Source: Methylobacterium sp. AMS5 (lineage in GTDB: Bacteria; Pseudomonadota; Alphaproteobacteria; Rhizobiales; Beijerinckiaceae). Taken from it: 64,000 nucleotides of DNA. The position numbers and the translations under genes were made by a program. The notes beneath the pieces were generated by a model, which saw nothing but the letters and a program-made list of their open reading frames with translations, had not been told where the DNA came from and ran no database searches. Below are positions 8,505-17,030 of this stretch, piece after piece (the stretch's first letter is position 1; each line of letters starts with the position of its first letter). The stretch is from assembly GCF_001542815.1 (NCBI RefSeq), contig NZ_CP006992.1:4531501-4595500 (forward strand). The letters run 5' to 3'.

Positions 8505-9665
8505 TTACGCGTCGGCGGTGGCCGTTGGGGCGACCGGGCGTGCCGACGGCGCCGAACGGCGCAGGCGGAGGCTCGCGCGCAACAGCGGCAGGACGAGGCG
8601 GGCGAGCCGGATCTGGCCGGGAAGCTGCCGCGGCATCAGCGGGCGGTAGGCGAGGCGCGGGCTGGCGCGATCGACCGCCGCGACGATCTCGCCGACCCGT
8701 GGCAGGGCGGCGATGCGGCGGGCTTCGCCTTCAGGGATGCCGAGCCGGCGCGCCCAGGCGAGATCGCGGGTGAGACGGCCCTCGTCGTAGAGGCGGCGCA
8801 GCCGCGCCCGCCAGACGTAGCGGTGGAGCGCGCGGGGCACCGGCTCCATGCGGGCGTCGCACAGGGCGTCGGGCTCCTCGCAGCGGGAGCGGATCGTGTC
8901 GGCGACGCCGCCGGCCGCCCGGCCGGTGAGCCGGGCCGAGATCAGCACCAGCACCGCCCGGTCATGGCGCACGCGAAAGCCCCGCTGGAGCAGGGCGCCG
9001 ACGAAGGCGCCATCCTCGCCGAGGGGAATCTCCGGCATGCCGCCGACGTCGCGGTAGGCAGGAAGCCGCACGGCGAGCGAAGCGCCGATGGTGGTGCGAT
9101 GGCAGGGCCAGGGATCGTGCGGATCGGGATCGATGCGCGCCTCCATCTCGGTGATGAGCGCGTCGTAGGTGTCCTCCAGCCGGCCGCGGGCGGGCAGCGA
9201 GGGCGGCAGCAGGGCCGCCTCCTCCGGGATCAGCTCGACCCGGCCGGCGACCGCGTCGGCACCCGCCTCCAGGGCGGCGAGGTTGGCCGCGACCCAATCC
9301 GGCGGCACGATGCTGTCGGCATCGGTCGTCAGGAGCGTCGCCGTCGCGGAGGCCGTCCCCTCCGCTTCGAGCCACGCGACCGCCGCGTCCATCGCCGCGC
9401 GGCGCGCCCAGCCCGCATGCGCCCCGGCATGAACGCGCTCGATCACCCGGACGGGAATCGAGAGCGCCGGCACGAGACGGGCGACGATCTCCGCCGTGTC
9501 GTCGGTGCAGTTGTTGAGGAACAGCACGAGCCCGAGCCGCCCCGGCGCGAGGCCGGTCTGCCGGTCGATCGCCGTCAGGCAGCGGGCGATCCGCTCGGCC
9601 TCGTTGCGCACGGGGATGGCGATGAGGGTGTCGAGGCGCGACGGCGTGGGGGAAACGGGCGGCAC
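8505..9665 (-). CDS. Glycosyltransferase family 2 protein
   Basis: A 386-residue GT-A fold enzyme. IAIPVRNEAERIARCL begins the nucleotide-sugar domain, LLTTDADSIVPPDW gives the metal-binding acidic motif, and LGEDGAFVGALLQRGF is the later acceptor-site acidic motif. It probably transfers a sugar to a lipid or polysaccharide acceptor that cannot be told from sequence. The open frame continues 48 codons further upstream, but the GTG at 9665 has GGAG 9 bases before it and directly precedes the conserved domain, so it is preferred. The C-terminal 100 residues are Arg/Leu-rich without a clear membrane segment. No sugar-biosynthesis genes are nearby. Confidence 0.82.
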   Translation of the reverse strand: MPPVSPTPSRLDTLIAIPVRNEAERIARCLTAIDRQTGLAPGRLGLVLFLNNCTDDTAEIVARLVPALSIPVRVIERVHAGAHAGWARRAAMDAAVAWLEAEGTASATATLLTTDADSIVPPDWVAANLAALEAGADAVAGRVELIPEEAALLPPSLPARGRLEDTYDALITEMEARIDPDPHDPWPCHRTTIGASLAVRLPAYRDVGGMPEIPLGEDGAFVGALLQRGFRVRHDRAVLVLISARLTGRAAGGVADTIRSRCEEPDALCDARMEPVPRALHRYVWRARLRRLYDEGRLTRDLAWARRLGIPEGEARRIAALPRVGEIVAAVDRASPRLAYRPLMPRQLPGQIRLARLVLPLLRASLRLRRSAPSARPVAPTATADA

Positions 9666-9910
9666 GGACAGGCTCCGGGAAAGCCGATGGGAGGCGCCGG
9701 AAGGCGGGCTCCGCGCGGCGCGTGCGCCTCCATAGGCTGCGCTTGATGAACCGCGGCTGATGGTCTCGCGCCACGGAACGGCGCGGGCGGGCCCCGGTTT
9801 CCCGCGCACCCCCGTCAGCAGGCAGCCTTCAACGGAGGCTTCGAAGAATCGTCCCGGGATCGCGCGGGATCCGGACCCCTCATCGCGGCTCGCCGCAGGA
9901 ACCCGAAACG

Positions 9911-10357
9911 ATGATCGTCCTCTACGGCATTGCCCTGCTCGCCGGCATCGCCACGGCCGTGCAGCCCGGCCAAAGCACCCAACTCGCCAAATCCTTCGGC
10001 GAGCAGCCCTTCGCGGCCGGGCTCGTGTCGATGCTGGTCGGCACCGTCACCATGCTCGGCATCGGCCTCGCCACCGGGCGTCTGCACCTGCCGAGCCTTC
10101 AGCAGGCCGGTCAGACGCCGGTCTGGGCGTGGTTCGGTGGTGCGCTCGGCGCCGGCGTCATCCTGGCCCAGCTCTTCGTCGCGCAGCGGATCGGCGCGGC
10201 GGCCTTCCTTGGCCTTCTCGTGACCGCGGGCGTCGTCACCTCGATCACGCTCGACCATTTCGGGCTCGAAGGCTTCACCGTCCATCCCGCGGGCGTCACG
10301 CGCCTTCTCGGAGGGGCGCTGATGATCGCGGGCGTCGCCCTGGTGGCCCTGTCCTGA
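9911..10357 (+). CDS. DMT-superfamily membrane protein, YdcZ/DUF606 type
   Basis: A 148-residue protein with five predicted membrane helices. The N-terminal ALLAGIATAVQPGQSTQLAK is characteristic of the YdcZ/DUF606 branch of the drug/metabolite transporter superfamily, whose members are half-size and may work as dimers. Later helices carry WFGGALGAGVILAQLF and GGALMIAGVALVAL. The substrate is unknown. The start ATG at 9911 follows a weak purine-rich site. The gene stands alone, convergent with the AI-2E-type gene, with only 21 bases between the stops. Confidence 0.82.
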   Translation: MIVLYGIALLAGIATAVQPGQSTQLAKSFGEQPFAAGLVSMLVGTVTMLGIGLATGRLHLPSLQQAGQTPVWAWFGGALGAGVILAQLFVAQRIGAAAFLGLLVTAGVVTSITLDHFGLEGFTVHPAGVTRLLGGALMIAGVALVALS

Positions 10358-10378
10358 CCGGGATCGCCCGGCCACCCC

Positions 10379-12337
10379 CTACTCCGCCGCCTGCCGAAGC
10401 CGGGGCGAGGCCGGAGAAGCCTTCCCGGCCCGCGCCCGTGCCAACGCCGCGTCGAGGGCGTCGCTCAGCGAGGTCACGAGCAGGTCGGCGGAGATCGCCC
10501 GGCGCAGGCGGCCGAGGGAAGCCGGGTCGCGCTCGCGCCAGAAGCCGACGAGGATCGTCACCCCCGGCGCGGCCTTGCGGGCGCGGCGGATGGTCAGGCG
10601 GATCTGCGACAGGCTGATCGGGTCGAGATAGGAGAAGCAGATCATCGCCGGGCGCTCGCCCTCGGGCAGAGCATTCGGTAACGCGTTGCCCGGCGCCACC
10701 CGTGCCCCGAGCCCGTGGCGGGAAAGCGTCTGGGCGAGCATCAGCGTCGCGGCCTCGTCGAAGGCACCTCCGCTCGGCACGCACAGGACCGGCGCCTGCC
10801 CGCGCCAGGCCGAAGCCAGGTCGTCAGGGCCGAGCACGATGCCGGCGGTGTGCCGGTCCGGCCCCACTGCGGCGAAGGCGGCCTCGGCCTCGGCACCGAT
10901 GGGCTTGCGTGAGCGCCGCGGCATGCCGCGCTTGCGCGCCAGCCCCAGCGCCTCGACCACCGTGCGGAAGCCGGCGCCGACCTCGCCCTGCCGGGCTCGG
11001 TCGAGCATGCCGCGTGCCGCATCCTCCTGGGCCATGCGCAGGCCCGGGAGCACGACCTCGTCGTAGTAGGTGACGAGTGCCCGCTCCTTCAGGAACAGCC
11101 GCCCCTGGTCGACGGCCTCGGCCGGATCGCCCGCCAGCATGCGCTGGTAGAAGATCTCCTGGGGGCCGAGCGCCGGGCGGTCGCCGAGGATCACGTCGAG
11201 GAACCACAGCCGCTCGACATGGCGGCCGAGCACCACGAGGCAGACCGTCAGCGGGGTGGCGAGGAGGAGGCCGATCGGCCCCCACAGGAAGGTCCAGATC
11301 GTCGCCGCGAGGATCACCGCAATCGGCGAGATGCCGGTCGAGTGCCCGTAGAGCAGCGGCTCCACCACGTGCCCGGCGATGGGCTCCACGATCAGAAACA
11401 GGATCGCGACCTGGATCGCCATCGACCAGCCGGGATCGACGGCCACGGCGATGGCGAGCGGCAGCACCGCCGAGATCACCGCGCCGACATAGGGCACGAA
11501 GCGCGAGATGCCGGCGATGACCCCGAACAGGATCGGGCTCGGCACGCCGATGAACCAAAGGCCCACGCCGATGACGAGGCCGAAGGCGACGTTGAGGATG
11601 AGCTGCGCCACGAAGAACCGGCTGAGCCGGCTCGTGGCGTCGTCGATCGCCGCGGTGGTGCGGCGCAGGTCGCTCGATCCCGCGAGCCGGATCGCGCGGT
11701 TTCGCAGATCCTCGCGCTGGAGCAGGATGAAGATCGTGAACAGCAGGATCAGGCCGAGCGTCGCCAGCGGATGCAGCACCCCGCCCGCCACGCTGCCGAG
11801 CGTCGTCAGCAGCCCGGAGCGGGGGGCGTGGATCTCGACCTGCATCGGCCGCTCCACCGTGCCGAGCGGCGCGTTCGTCTCGGACTCGGTCTTGGAGGCG
11901 GGCGGCTGCAACTCCTTGCCGATCTCCTCGGCCATGTCGAAGAAGCCGGAGAACGTGTCCGACAGGCTTCCGCGCTCGGCGGTGGCGGCGCGCAGGGCCG
12001 TGATCTTGTCGCGCAGGGTCAGCGAGTAGCGCGGCAGATCGGTCGCGAGCTGCGCCGCCTCCCGGGCGATCAGGCTGCCGATGGCGCCGAGCAGGCCGAA
12101 TGCCAGCACCACGACCAGCAGCACCGCCGCCACCCGTGGCACCCGGACGCGCCGCAGGGCCCGCACGGCGGGCACGAGGACGAAGCTCAGCAGGATGGCG
12201 AGCGCCACCGGCACGAGGATGTCGCGGCCGAAATACAACGCGCCGGCGAGCGTCACGACCAGCAGCATCGAGGCGAGCGTCGTCACCACCGGCAGCGCTT
12301 GCCGCAGCAGCCGCGTGGTGACCGGATCGGTGGTCAT
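10379..12337 (-). CDS. AI-2E family membrane protein with extra C-terminal soluble domain
   Basis: A 652-residue protein. Residues 1-370 hold the eight-helix AI-2E/TqsA/PerM-type domain, with ISRFVPYVGAVISAVLPLA and WGPIGLLLATPLT as family signatures. Members export autoinducer, folate or ions, and the role here is unknown. About 280 further residues follow, which ordinary family members of about 350 residues lack. This part starts with a helical segment (YDEVVLPGLRMAQEDAARG) and ends in a Rossmann-like sheet/helix pattern (ICFSYLDPISL, VTILVGFWR), resembling the cap and binding halves of cobalamin-binding domains but without a clear DxHxxG motif. The ATG at 12337 is preferred to the longer frame. 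It lies downstream of a single-domain response regulator on the same strand. Confidence 0.85.
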   Translation of the reverse strand: MTTDPVTTRLLRQALPVVTTLASMLLVVTLAGALYFGRDILVPVALAILLSFVLVPAVRALRRVRVPRVAAVLLVVVLAFGLLGAIGSLIAREAAQLATDLPRYSLTLRDKITALRAATAERGSLSDTFSGFFDMAEEIGKELQPPASKTESETNAPLGTVERPMQVEIHAPRSGLLTTLGSVAGGVLHPLATLGLILLFTIFILLQREDLRNRAIRLAGSSDLRRTTAAIDDATSRLSRFFVAQLILNVAFGLVIGVGLWFIGVPSPILFGVIAGISRFVPYVGAVISAVLPLAIAVAVDPGWSMAIQVAILFLIVEPIAGHVVEPLLYGHSTGISPIAVILAATIWTFLWGPIGLLLATPLTVCLVVLGRHVERLWFLDVILGDRPALGPQEIFYQRMLAGDPAEAVDQGRLFLKERALVTYYDEVVLPGLRMAQEDAARGMLDRARQGEVGAGFRTVVEALGLARKRGMPRRSRKPIGAEAEAAFAAVGPDRHTAGIVLGPDDLASAWRGQAPVLCVPSGGAFDEAATLMLAQTLSRHGLGARVAPGNALPNALPEGERPAMICFSYLDPISLSQIRLTIRRARKAAPGVTILVGFWRERDPASLGRLRRAISADLLVTSLSDALDAALARARAGKASPASPRLRQAAE

Positions 12338-12408
12338 GGCGTCCTCATGGGCAACGGGGCCCGTTCGGGTAATGGATCGTTCGGAGCGGTGGAGGCGGGC
12401 CGGACGCC

Positions 12409-12783
12409 TCAATCCCCCGCGCCGATCGCCGCGCCGATCTGGGTGAGCAGTTTGGGGAAGTCGATCGGTTTGGGGTGATAGTCGTCGCAGCCGGCCTGGA
12501 TCGCCTTGTCGCGGTCGCCCGACATGGCGTGGGCGGTCAGCGCGATGATCGGGATGGCACGGGTATCGGTCGCGGCCTTCAGGGCGCGGGCGGTCGACCA
12601 GCCGTCGAGGATCGGCAGGTTCATGTCGAGCAGGATCACGTCGGGCTGGGCGGCGCGGGCCTGCTGCACGCCCGCCTCGCCGTCATGGGCGAGCACGACT
12701 TCGTAGCCGCGGCGCTTGAGCCGGCGGGACAGGAAATCCCAGATCTCCTCGTGGTCTTCCACCAGCAGGATTTTGCCCGACAC
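12409..12783 (-). CDS. Single-domain response regulator (CheY/DivK type)
   Basis: A 124-residue protein that is one receiver domain only. The acidic pocket is ED in ILLVEDHEE, the phosphoacceptor Asp lies in VILLDMNLPILDGW, Thr in IIALTAHAM and the conserved Lys in YHPKPIDF. With no output domain it must act through protein contacts, as DivK or CheY do. The frame is open for 73 more codons, but the GTG at 12783 follows AAGGGG with proper spacing and begins right at the domain. It sits upstream of the AI-2E-type gene with 71 bases between them, and a hybrid kinase lies 1.6 kb away on the other strand. Confidence 0.9.
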   Translation of the reverse strand: MSGKILLVEDHEEIWDFLSRRLKRRGYEVVLAHDGEAGVQQARAAQPDVILLDMNLPILDGWSTARALKAATDTRAIPIIALTAHAMSGDRDKAIQAGCDDYHPKPIDFPKLLTQIGAAIGAGD

Positions 12784-12896
12784 GCCTGAACCCCTTACTC
12801 GCGCCGCACGCGCTGTGGCCACACAACGCACGGAAAGCCGTTGCGGTAGCATAGGATCGTTCGCAAAACCGCGTCCCTTCCACGGCCCCTCGCCTT

Positions 12897-14318
12897 GTGT
12901 CGCTCGGGCCGGGCCGGCTATGGGGCTTGGGGGCGGGATCATGCGGGGCGTTTGCGGTGCGACAGGGCGATGCGGAGGGCGATGATCCGCGCGTCGCAGC
13001 ACTGCTCGCGCGTCTGTCGGACGACGCGGTGCCGTTCTCGATCGCCGGGCGCGACGACTTGGCCGGGCTCACCCTGTCGCGCGCCGCGCTGAACGGTCAC
13101 ATCGATCCGACGGCGCCGCCGCGCTGGTGGAGGGAGGGCGCGGGCGGGCTCGACCTGGTCGGCGCCGACCTCGCCGACGCCCGGCTGGAGATGACCGATT
13201 TTTCCGACGCCTCCTTACGTCGCGCCTCGCTTGCCGGCGCGCTCGCGCGCTCGGCCGGCTTCGCGAATGCCTGCCTGGAGGAGGCAGACTTTTCCGGTGC
13301 GGACCTCAGCGGCGCGCGCTTTGCCGGAATTGCCGGCGGGCAGGCCTCCTTCCGCGAGGCGATGCTGGAGGATGCCGACTTCTCCGGCGCGACCATGCGC
13401 TTTGCCCGGCTCGACAAGGCTTTGCTCGACGGCGCCCGCTTCGAGGGCGCCGACCTGTGGGGTACCGACTTCACCGGGGCGGATGCCGACGATTCCGTGT
13501 TCCGAAAGGCTCGGCTCGACGAGGCCAACCTCTCCGACTGCAATCTCACCGGCGCGGATTTCGAGGGGGCGAGCCTGAAGAAGGCGCGGCTCGTCGGCTC
13601 GCGGCTGCGGGGCGCCAACTTTTCCGGGGCCCGCCTCGACGGGGCGGACATGTCGGGGGCCGACTTCTCCCGCACCAGCCTCGTGCGGCTCGACCTCACG
13701 ACGTGCAAGCTGCACCGCGCGCGCTTCGCCGGCGCGTGGCTGGAAGGCGTGCGGCTCTCCGTCGAGCAGATCGGCGGGATGGTCGGCGAGGAGGCCGCCG
13801 GCGAGTACGAGGCGGCCCAGGCGAGCTATCTCGCCCTCGAGCGCAACCTTCAGAGCATCGGCAGCCCCGAGGGCGCGAGCTGGGCCTACAAGCGCGGGCG
13901 CCGCATGGGCCGCCGCCATGCCGGCGTGCGGGCCCGCAAGGCCTTTTTCGCCCGCGATGTGCGCGGAACGCTGAGCGCCGGCTACCGATGGATCGCCGAC
14001 CGCTTCGTCGAGTGGCTGTGCGATTATGGCGAGAGCCTGTCGCGGATCGCCCGCGCCTTCCTCGTCGGGATCGTCCTGTTCGCCGGGGCCTATGGGGCGA
14101 CGGGCGGGCTCTTCCACGAGGGCGAGAACACGCCGACCTACAACCCGCTCGATCTCGTGAGCTACAGTGCGCTCAACATGATGACTGCCAACCCGCCGGA
14201 GATCGGCGTGAAGCCGCTGGGCCGCGTCACCAACCTGCTGGTCGGGCTGCAGGGGGCGGCGGGCATCGTGCTGATGGGGTTGTTCGGCTTCGTCCTCGGC
14301 AACCGCCTGCGCCGCTGA
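12897..14318 (+). CDS. Pentapeptide-repeat protein fused to a pore-like two-helix membrane module
   Basis: A 473-residue protein. Residues 85-285 are some forty A(D/N/R)(L/F)xG pentapeptide repeats, which form a quadrilateral beta-helix. A basic, probably helical linker follows. Then come a membrane helix (about 386-402), a short amphipathic stretch (418-430) and a last helix (444-469, ending GLFGFVLGNRLRR). The spacing is that of a two-helix potassium channel module, but where the selectivity filter TVGYG is expected the sequence reads TANPPEIG (430-437). It may be a non-conducting or differently selective membrane sensor. The start may be the GTG at 12897 or at 12957. It is divergent from the response regulator and is followed by a hybrid kinase on the same strand. 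Confidence 0.85.
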   Translation: MSLGPGRLWGLGAGSCGAFAVRQGDAEGDDPRVAALLARLSDDAVPFSIAGRDDLAGLTLSRAALNGHIDPTAPPRWWREGAGGLDLVGADLADARLEMTDFSDASLRRASLAGALARSAGFANACLEEADFSGADLSGARFAGIAGGQASFREAMLEDADFSGATMRFARLDKALLDGARFEGADLWGTDFTGADADDSVFRKARLDEANLSDCNLTGADFEGASLKKARLVGSRLRGANFSGARLDGADMSGADFSRTSLVRLDLTTCKLHRARFAGAWLEGVRLSVEQIGGMVGEEAAGEYEAAQASYLALERNLQSIGSPEGASWAYKRGRRMGRRHAGVRARKAFFARDVRGTLSAGYRWIADRFVEWLCDYGESLSRIARAFLVGIVLFAGAYGATGGLFHEGENTPTYNPLDLVSYSALNMMTANPPEIGVKPLGRVTNLLVGLQGAAGIVLMGLFGFVLGNRLRR

Positions 14319-14401
14319 CTTTTGATTTCGCATCCGCGCGAAAGCCGGCCACACCGGGCGGACGCAAACCGTGACGACGCGGCTGCGACGCCGACGAAGC
14401 C

Positions 14402-16813
14402 ATGATGCCGACGAAGCTGACGGGAGACATCACCGTGACCGTACAGGACGGGAAGATGCCGGAAACCGGGCCGACCATGGCCGATTTCCGCAATCTCGCC
14501 GACGCCTTGCCGCAACTCGCCTGGATCGCCGAGGCCGACGGCACCCTCGTCTGGTACAATCGCCGCTGGTACGACTACACCGGCACGACGCCCGCCGAGA
14601 TGGCCGACCATGGCTGGCGCAAGCTGCACCATCCCGACCATCTTGCCGGCGCCGCGGAGCGCTTCGCCTCCTGCATCGCGGCGGGCGAATCGTGGCAGGA
14701 CACCTTCCCCCTGCGCGGCAAGGACGGCCGCTACCGCTGGTTCCTGTCGATGGCCGAGCCGGTCCGCAATGCGGACGGCACCGTCGTGCGCTGGTACGGC
14801 ACCAACACCGACGTCACCGAGACGCGGGTCGCGCAGGACGCGCTGGGCCATTCCGAGCAGCGCTTCCGCGCGCTGGTGGATGCTTCCGCCGCCGTCATCT
14901 GGAGCACGACCGCGCAAGGGGAGCTGATGCCGCCCCAGCCCAGCTGGGCCGCCTATACCGGCCAGAGCGACGAGGCCTATCAGGGCTGGGGCTGGATCGA
15001 CGCGATCCATCCCGACGACCGGGCGCGCGTCGCCGAGGTCTGGGCCGAATGCGTCGAGAAGGTGAAGGTGTTCGAGGTCGAGTACCGCCTGCGCCGCCAC
15101 GACGCGGTCTGGCGCGACATGGAGGTGCGCGGCGTGCCGGTCCTCGCCGAGGACGGCTCCATCCGCGAATGGGTCGGGCTCAACATCGACATTACCGCCC
15201 GGAAGGAGGCCGAGGCCGCGATCGAGCAGGCCCGCGCCGCGGCGGAGGCGGCCAACCTCGCCAAGAGCCAGTTCCTGGCCAACATGAGCCACGAACTGCG
15301 CACGCCGCTCTCGGCGGTGATCGGCTATTCCGAGATGCTCGGCGAGGAGCTGGAGGATCTGGGCCAGGCCGATCTGCTGCCGGACCTGCGCAAGATCGAG
15401 TCGTCGGCCCGCCACCTGCTCGGCCTCATCAACGACGTGCTCGACATTTCCAAGATCGAGGCCGGTCGCCTGACCCTGGCCGCGGAGACCTTCGATGTCC
15501 TGTCCCTGATCGAGGATGTCACGGCCGCCACGCAGAGCCTGATCACGAAGAAGCGCAACCACTTCCGCCTCGATTTCGAGGGGGATCTGGGCGCGATGCA
15601 TCAGGACCAGTTGAAGCTGCGCCAGTCGCTGATCAACCTGATCGGCAACGCCGCGAAGTTCTCGGAGGAGGGCGAGATCATCCTCGGTGTGCGGCGCCTG
15701 CGGAAGGACGGGGCCGACTGGCTGAGTTTTTCCGTCTCGGATACCGGCATCGGCCTGACGCAGGAGCAGATCGGCCGGCTGTTCGAGCGCTTCTCCCAGG
15801 CCGACGAATCGACCACGCGCCAGTTCGGCGGCACCGGCCTCGGGCTCGCCATCACCCGCGCGTTCGTCGAGCGGATGGGCGGTACGATCGGCGTCGAGAG
15901 CATCTTCGGCGAGGGCGCGACCTTCACGATCCGCCTGCCGGCCGAACTCGCCGCCCACGAGGAAGAGGTCGAGGCGGAAAGCGTCGCCGCCCGCGTTCAG
16001 GAGATCACCGAGGGCGAGGCGCATCTGCACGACGTGGTGCTGCTCGTCGATGACGACCCGGCCGCCCGCGACCTGCTTCAGCGCTTCCTCGAACGCGAGG
16101 GGTTCCGCGTGCGCACCGCCAATGACGGGCGGGCCGGGCTGACCTTGGCCCGGGCGCTGAAGCCGCGGGCGATCCTGCTCGACATCGAGATGCCGCGCAT
16201 GGACGGCTGGGCGGTGCTGCACGCGATCCGCACCGATCCCGAGATCGCCGAGACGCCGGTCATCATCACAAGCGTGGTCAACGAGTTCAGCCTCGCTCAC
16301 GTGCTCGGCGCCACCGACTACATGGTCAAGCCGATCGATTGGGGTGCGCTCAAGGATGCGATGGAGCGCTACCGCCCCGTCGACCGCGAGGGCAGCGTGC
16401 TCGTGGTCGACGACGACGCCGACGCCCGAGAGCGGGTGCGCCGCACGCTCCAGCGCGACGGCTGGCAGGTGCGCGAGGCCGAGAACGGCGCCGCCGCCCT
16501 GGAGAGCCTGGATCAGGTCCGCCCGAGCCTGATCCTGCTCGACCTGATGATGCCGGTGATGGACGGCTTCGCCTTCCTGCGGGCGCTGCGTGGGCGCCCC
16601 GATGGCGACAGCATCCCCGTGGTGGTGCTCACCGCCAAGGAGATCACGAGCGAAGAGAAGGAGAGCCTCGGCCGGCAGGCCGACCGGCTCATCGTCAAGG
16701 GTACGATGAGCCTCTCCGAAATCGGCCGGCAATTGCGCGACCTCTACAGCCGCCAGGAGGGCACGCCGCTGCCGGGCAAGATCCAGAGTTTGATTGACAA
16801 GCTGTCGCCGTAG
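14402..16813 (+). CDS. Hybrid sensor histidine kinase, PAS-PAS-HisKA-HATPase-REC-REC
   Basis: An 803-residue cytoplasmic kinase without membrane helices. Domains in order: PAS (about 30-140), PAS with PAC motif (155-268), short coiled coil, HisKA with phospho-His298 in MSHELRTP, HATPase with N-box Asn416, DTGIGL and GGTGLGL, then two receivers with Asp594 (LLDIEMP) and Asp714 (LLDLMMP) and Lys643/Lys766. The second receiver is followed by a tail of about 35 residues. Tandem receivers suggest a phosphorelay. A likely partner is the single-domain regulator at 12.4-12.8 kb, which is inference. The ATG at 14402 is used, but ATGs 17 and 24 codons further in are also possible. An inverted repeat lies just after the stop. 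Confidence 0.92.
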   Translation: MMPTKLTGDITVTVQDGKMPETGPTMADFRNLADALPQLAWIAEADGTLVWYNRRWYDYTGTTPAEMADHGWRKLHHPDHLAGAAERFASCIAAGESWQDTFPLRGKDGRYRWFLSMAEPVRNADGTVVRWYGTNTDVTETRVAQDALGHSEQRFRALVDASAAVIWSTTAQGELMPPQPSWAAYTGQSDEAYQGWGWIDAIHPDDRARVAEVWAECVEKVKVFEVEYRLRRHDAVWRDMEVRGVPVLAEDGSIREWVGLNIDITARKEAEAAIEQARAAAEAANLAKSQFLANMSHELRTPLSAVIGYSEMLGEELEDLGQADLLPDLRKIESSARHLLGLINDVLDISKIEAGRLTLAAETFDVLSLIEDVTAATQSLITKKRNHFRLDFEGDLGAMHQDQLKLRQSLINLIGNAAKFSEEGEIILGVRRLRKDGADWLSFSVSDTGIGLTQEQIGRLFERFSQADESTTRQFGGTGLGLAITRAFVERMGGTIGVESIFGEGATFTIRLPAELAAHEEEVEAESVAARVQEITEGEAHLHDVVLLVDDDPAARDLLQRFLEREGFRVRTANDGRAGLTLARALKPRAILLDIEMPRMDGWAVLHAIRTDPEIAETPVIITSVVNEFSLAHVLGATDYMVKPIDWGALKDAMERYRPVDREGSVLVVDDDADARERVRRTLQRDGWQVREAENGAAALESLDQVRPSLILLDLMMPVMDGFAFLRALRGRPDGDSIPVVVLTAKEITSEEKESLGRQADRLIVKGTMSLSEIGRQLRDLYSRQEGTPLPGKIQSLIDKLSP

Positions 16814-16832
16814 AACCGGCTGAGAGTGCCTG

Positions 16833-16893
16833 ACAAAACTCCCGGTCCCTGACCGTTCTCGCTCGGGCGATGACAGCGCGGCGGGAGTTTTGT
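16833..16893. terminator. Long-loop inverted repeat after the hybrid kinase
   Basis: ACAAAACTCCCG at 16833-16844 is exactly repeated in inverse at 16882-16893 and encloses 37 bases. It starts 19 bases after the stop codon. The right arm ends in TTTTGT, so it may form a terminator, though the loop is unusually long. Confidence 0.45.
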
Positions 16894-16921
16894 GAGAGAC
16901 ACTTAGTGGTCCAACCCACAC

Positions 16922-17030
16922 CCTCACCCTGAGGTGTCGGCGCAAAGCGCAGGCCTCGAAGGGGCTTACAGGGATCGCGCGGGGTACGGGAAGACCCTTC
17001 GAGGCCGCTTTGCGGCGCCTCAGGGTGAGG
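16922..17030. repeat. REP-like palindromic intergenic element
   Basis: CCTCACCCTGAGG at 16922-16934 is matched in inverse by 17018-17030. Inside, a second pair (AGGCCTCGAAGGG near 16951 and CCCTTCGAGGCC near 16995) is also inverted. Such nested CCTCACCCTGAGG palindromes are common dispersed elements in Rhizobiales. The right arm runs into the 3' end of the MocR-type gene and supplies its stop codon and last codons. Confidence 0.65.
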
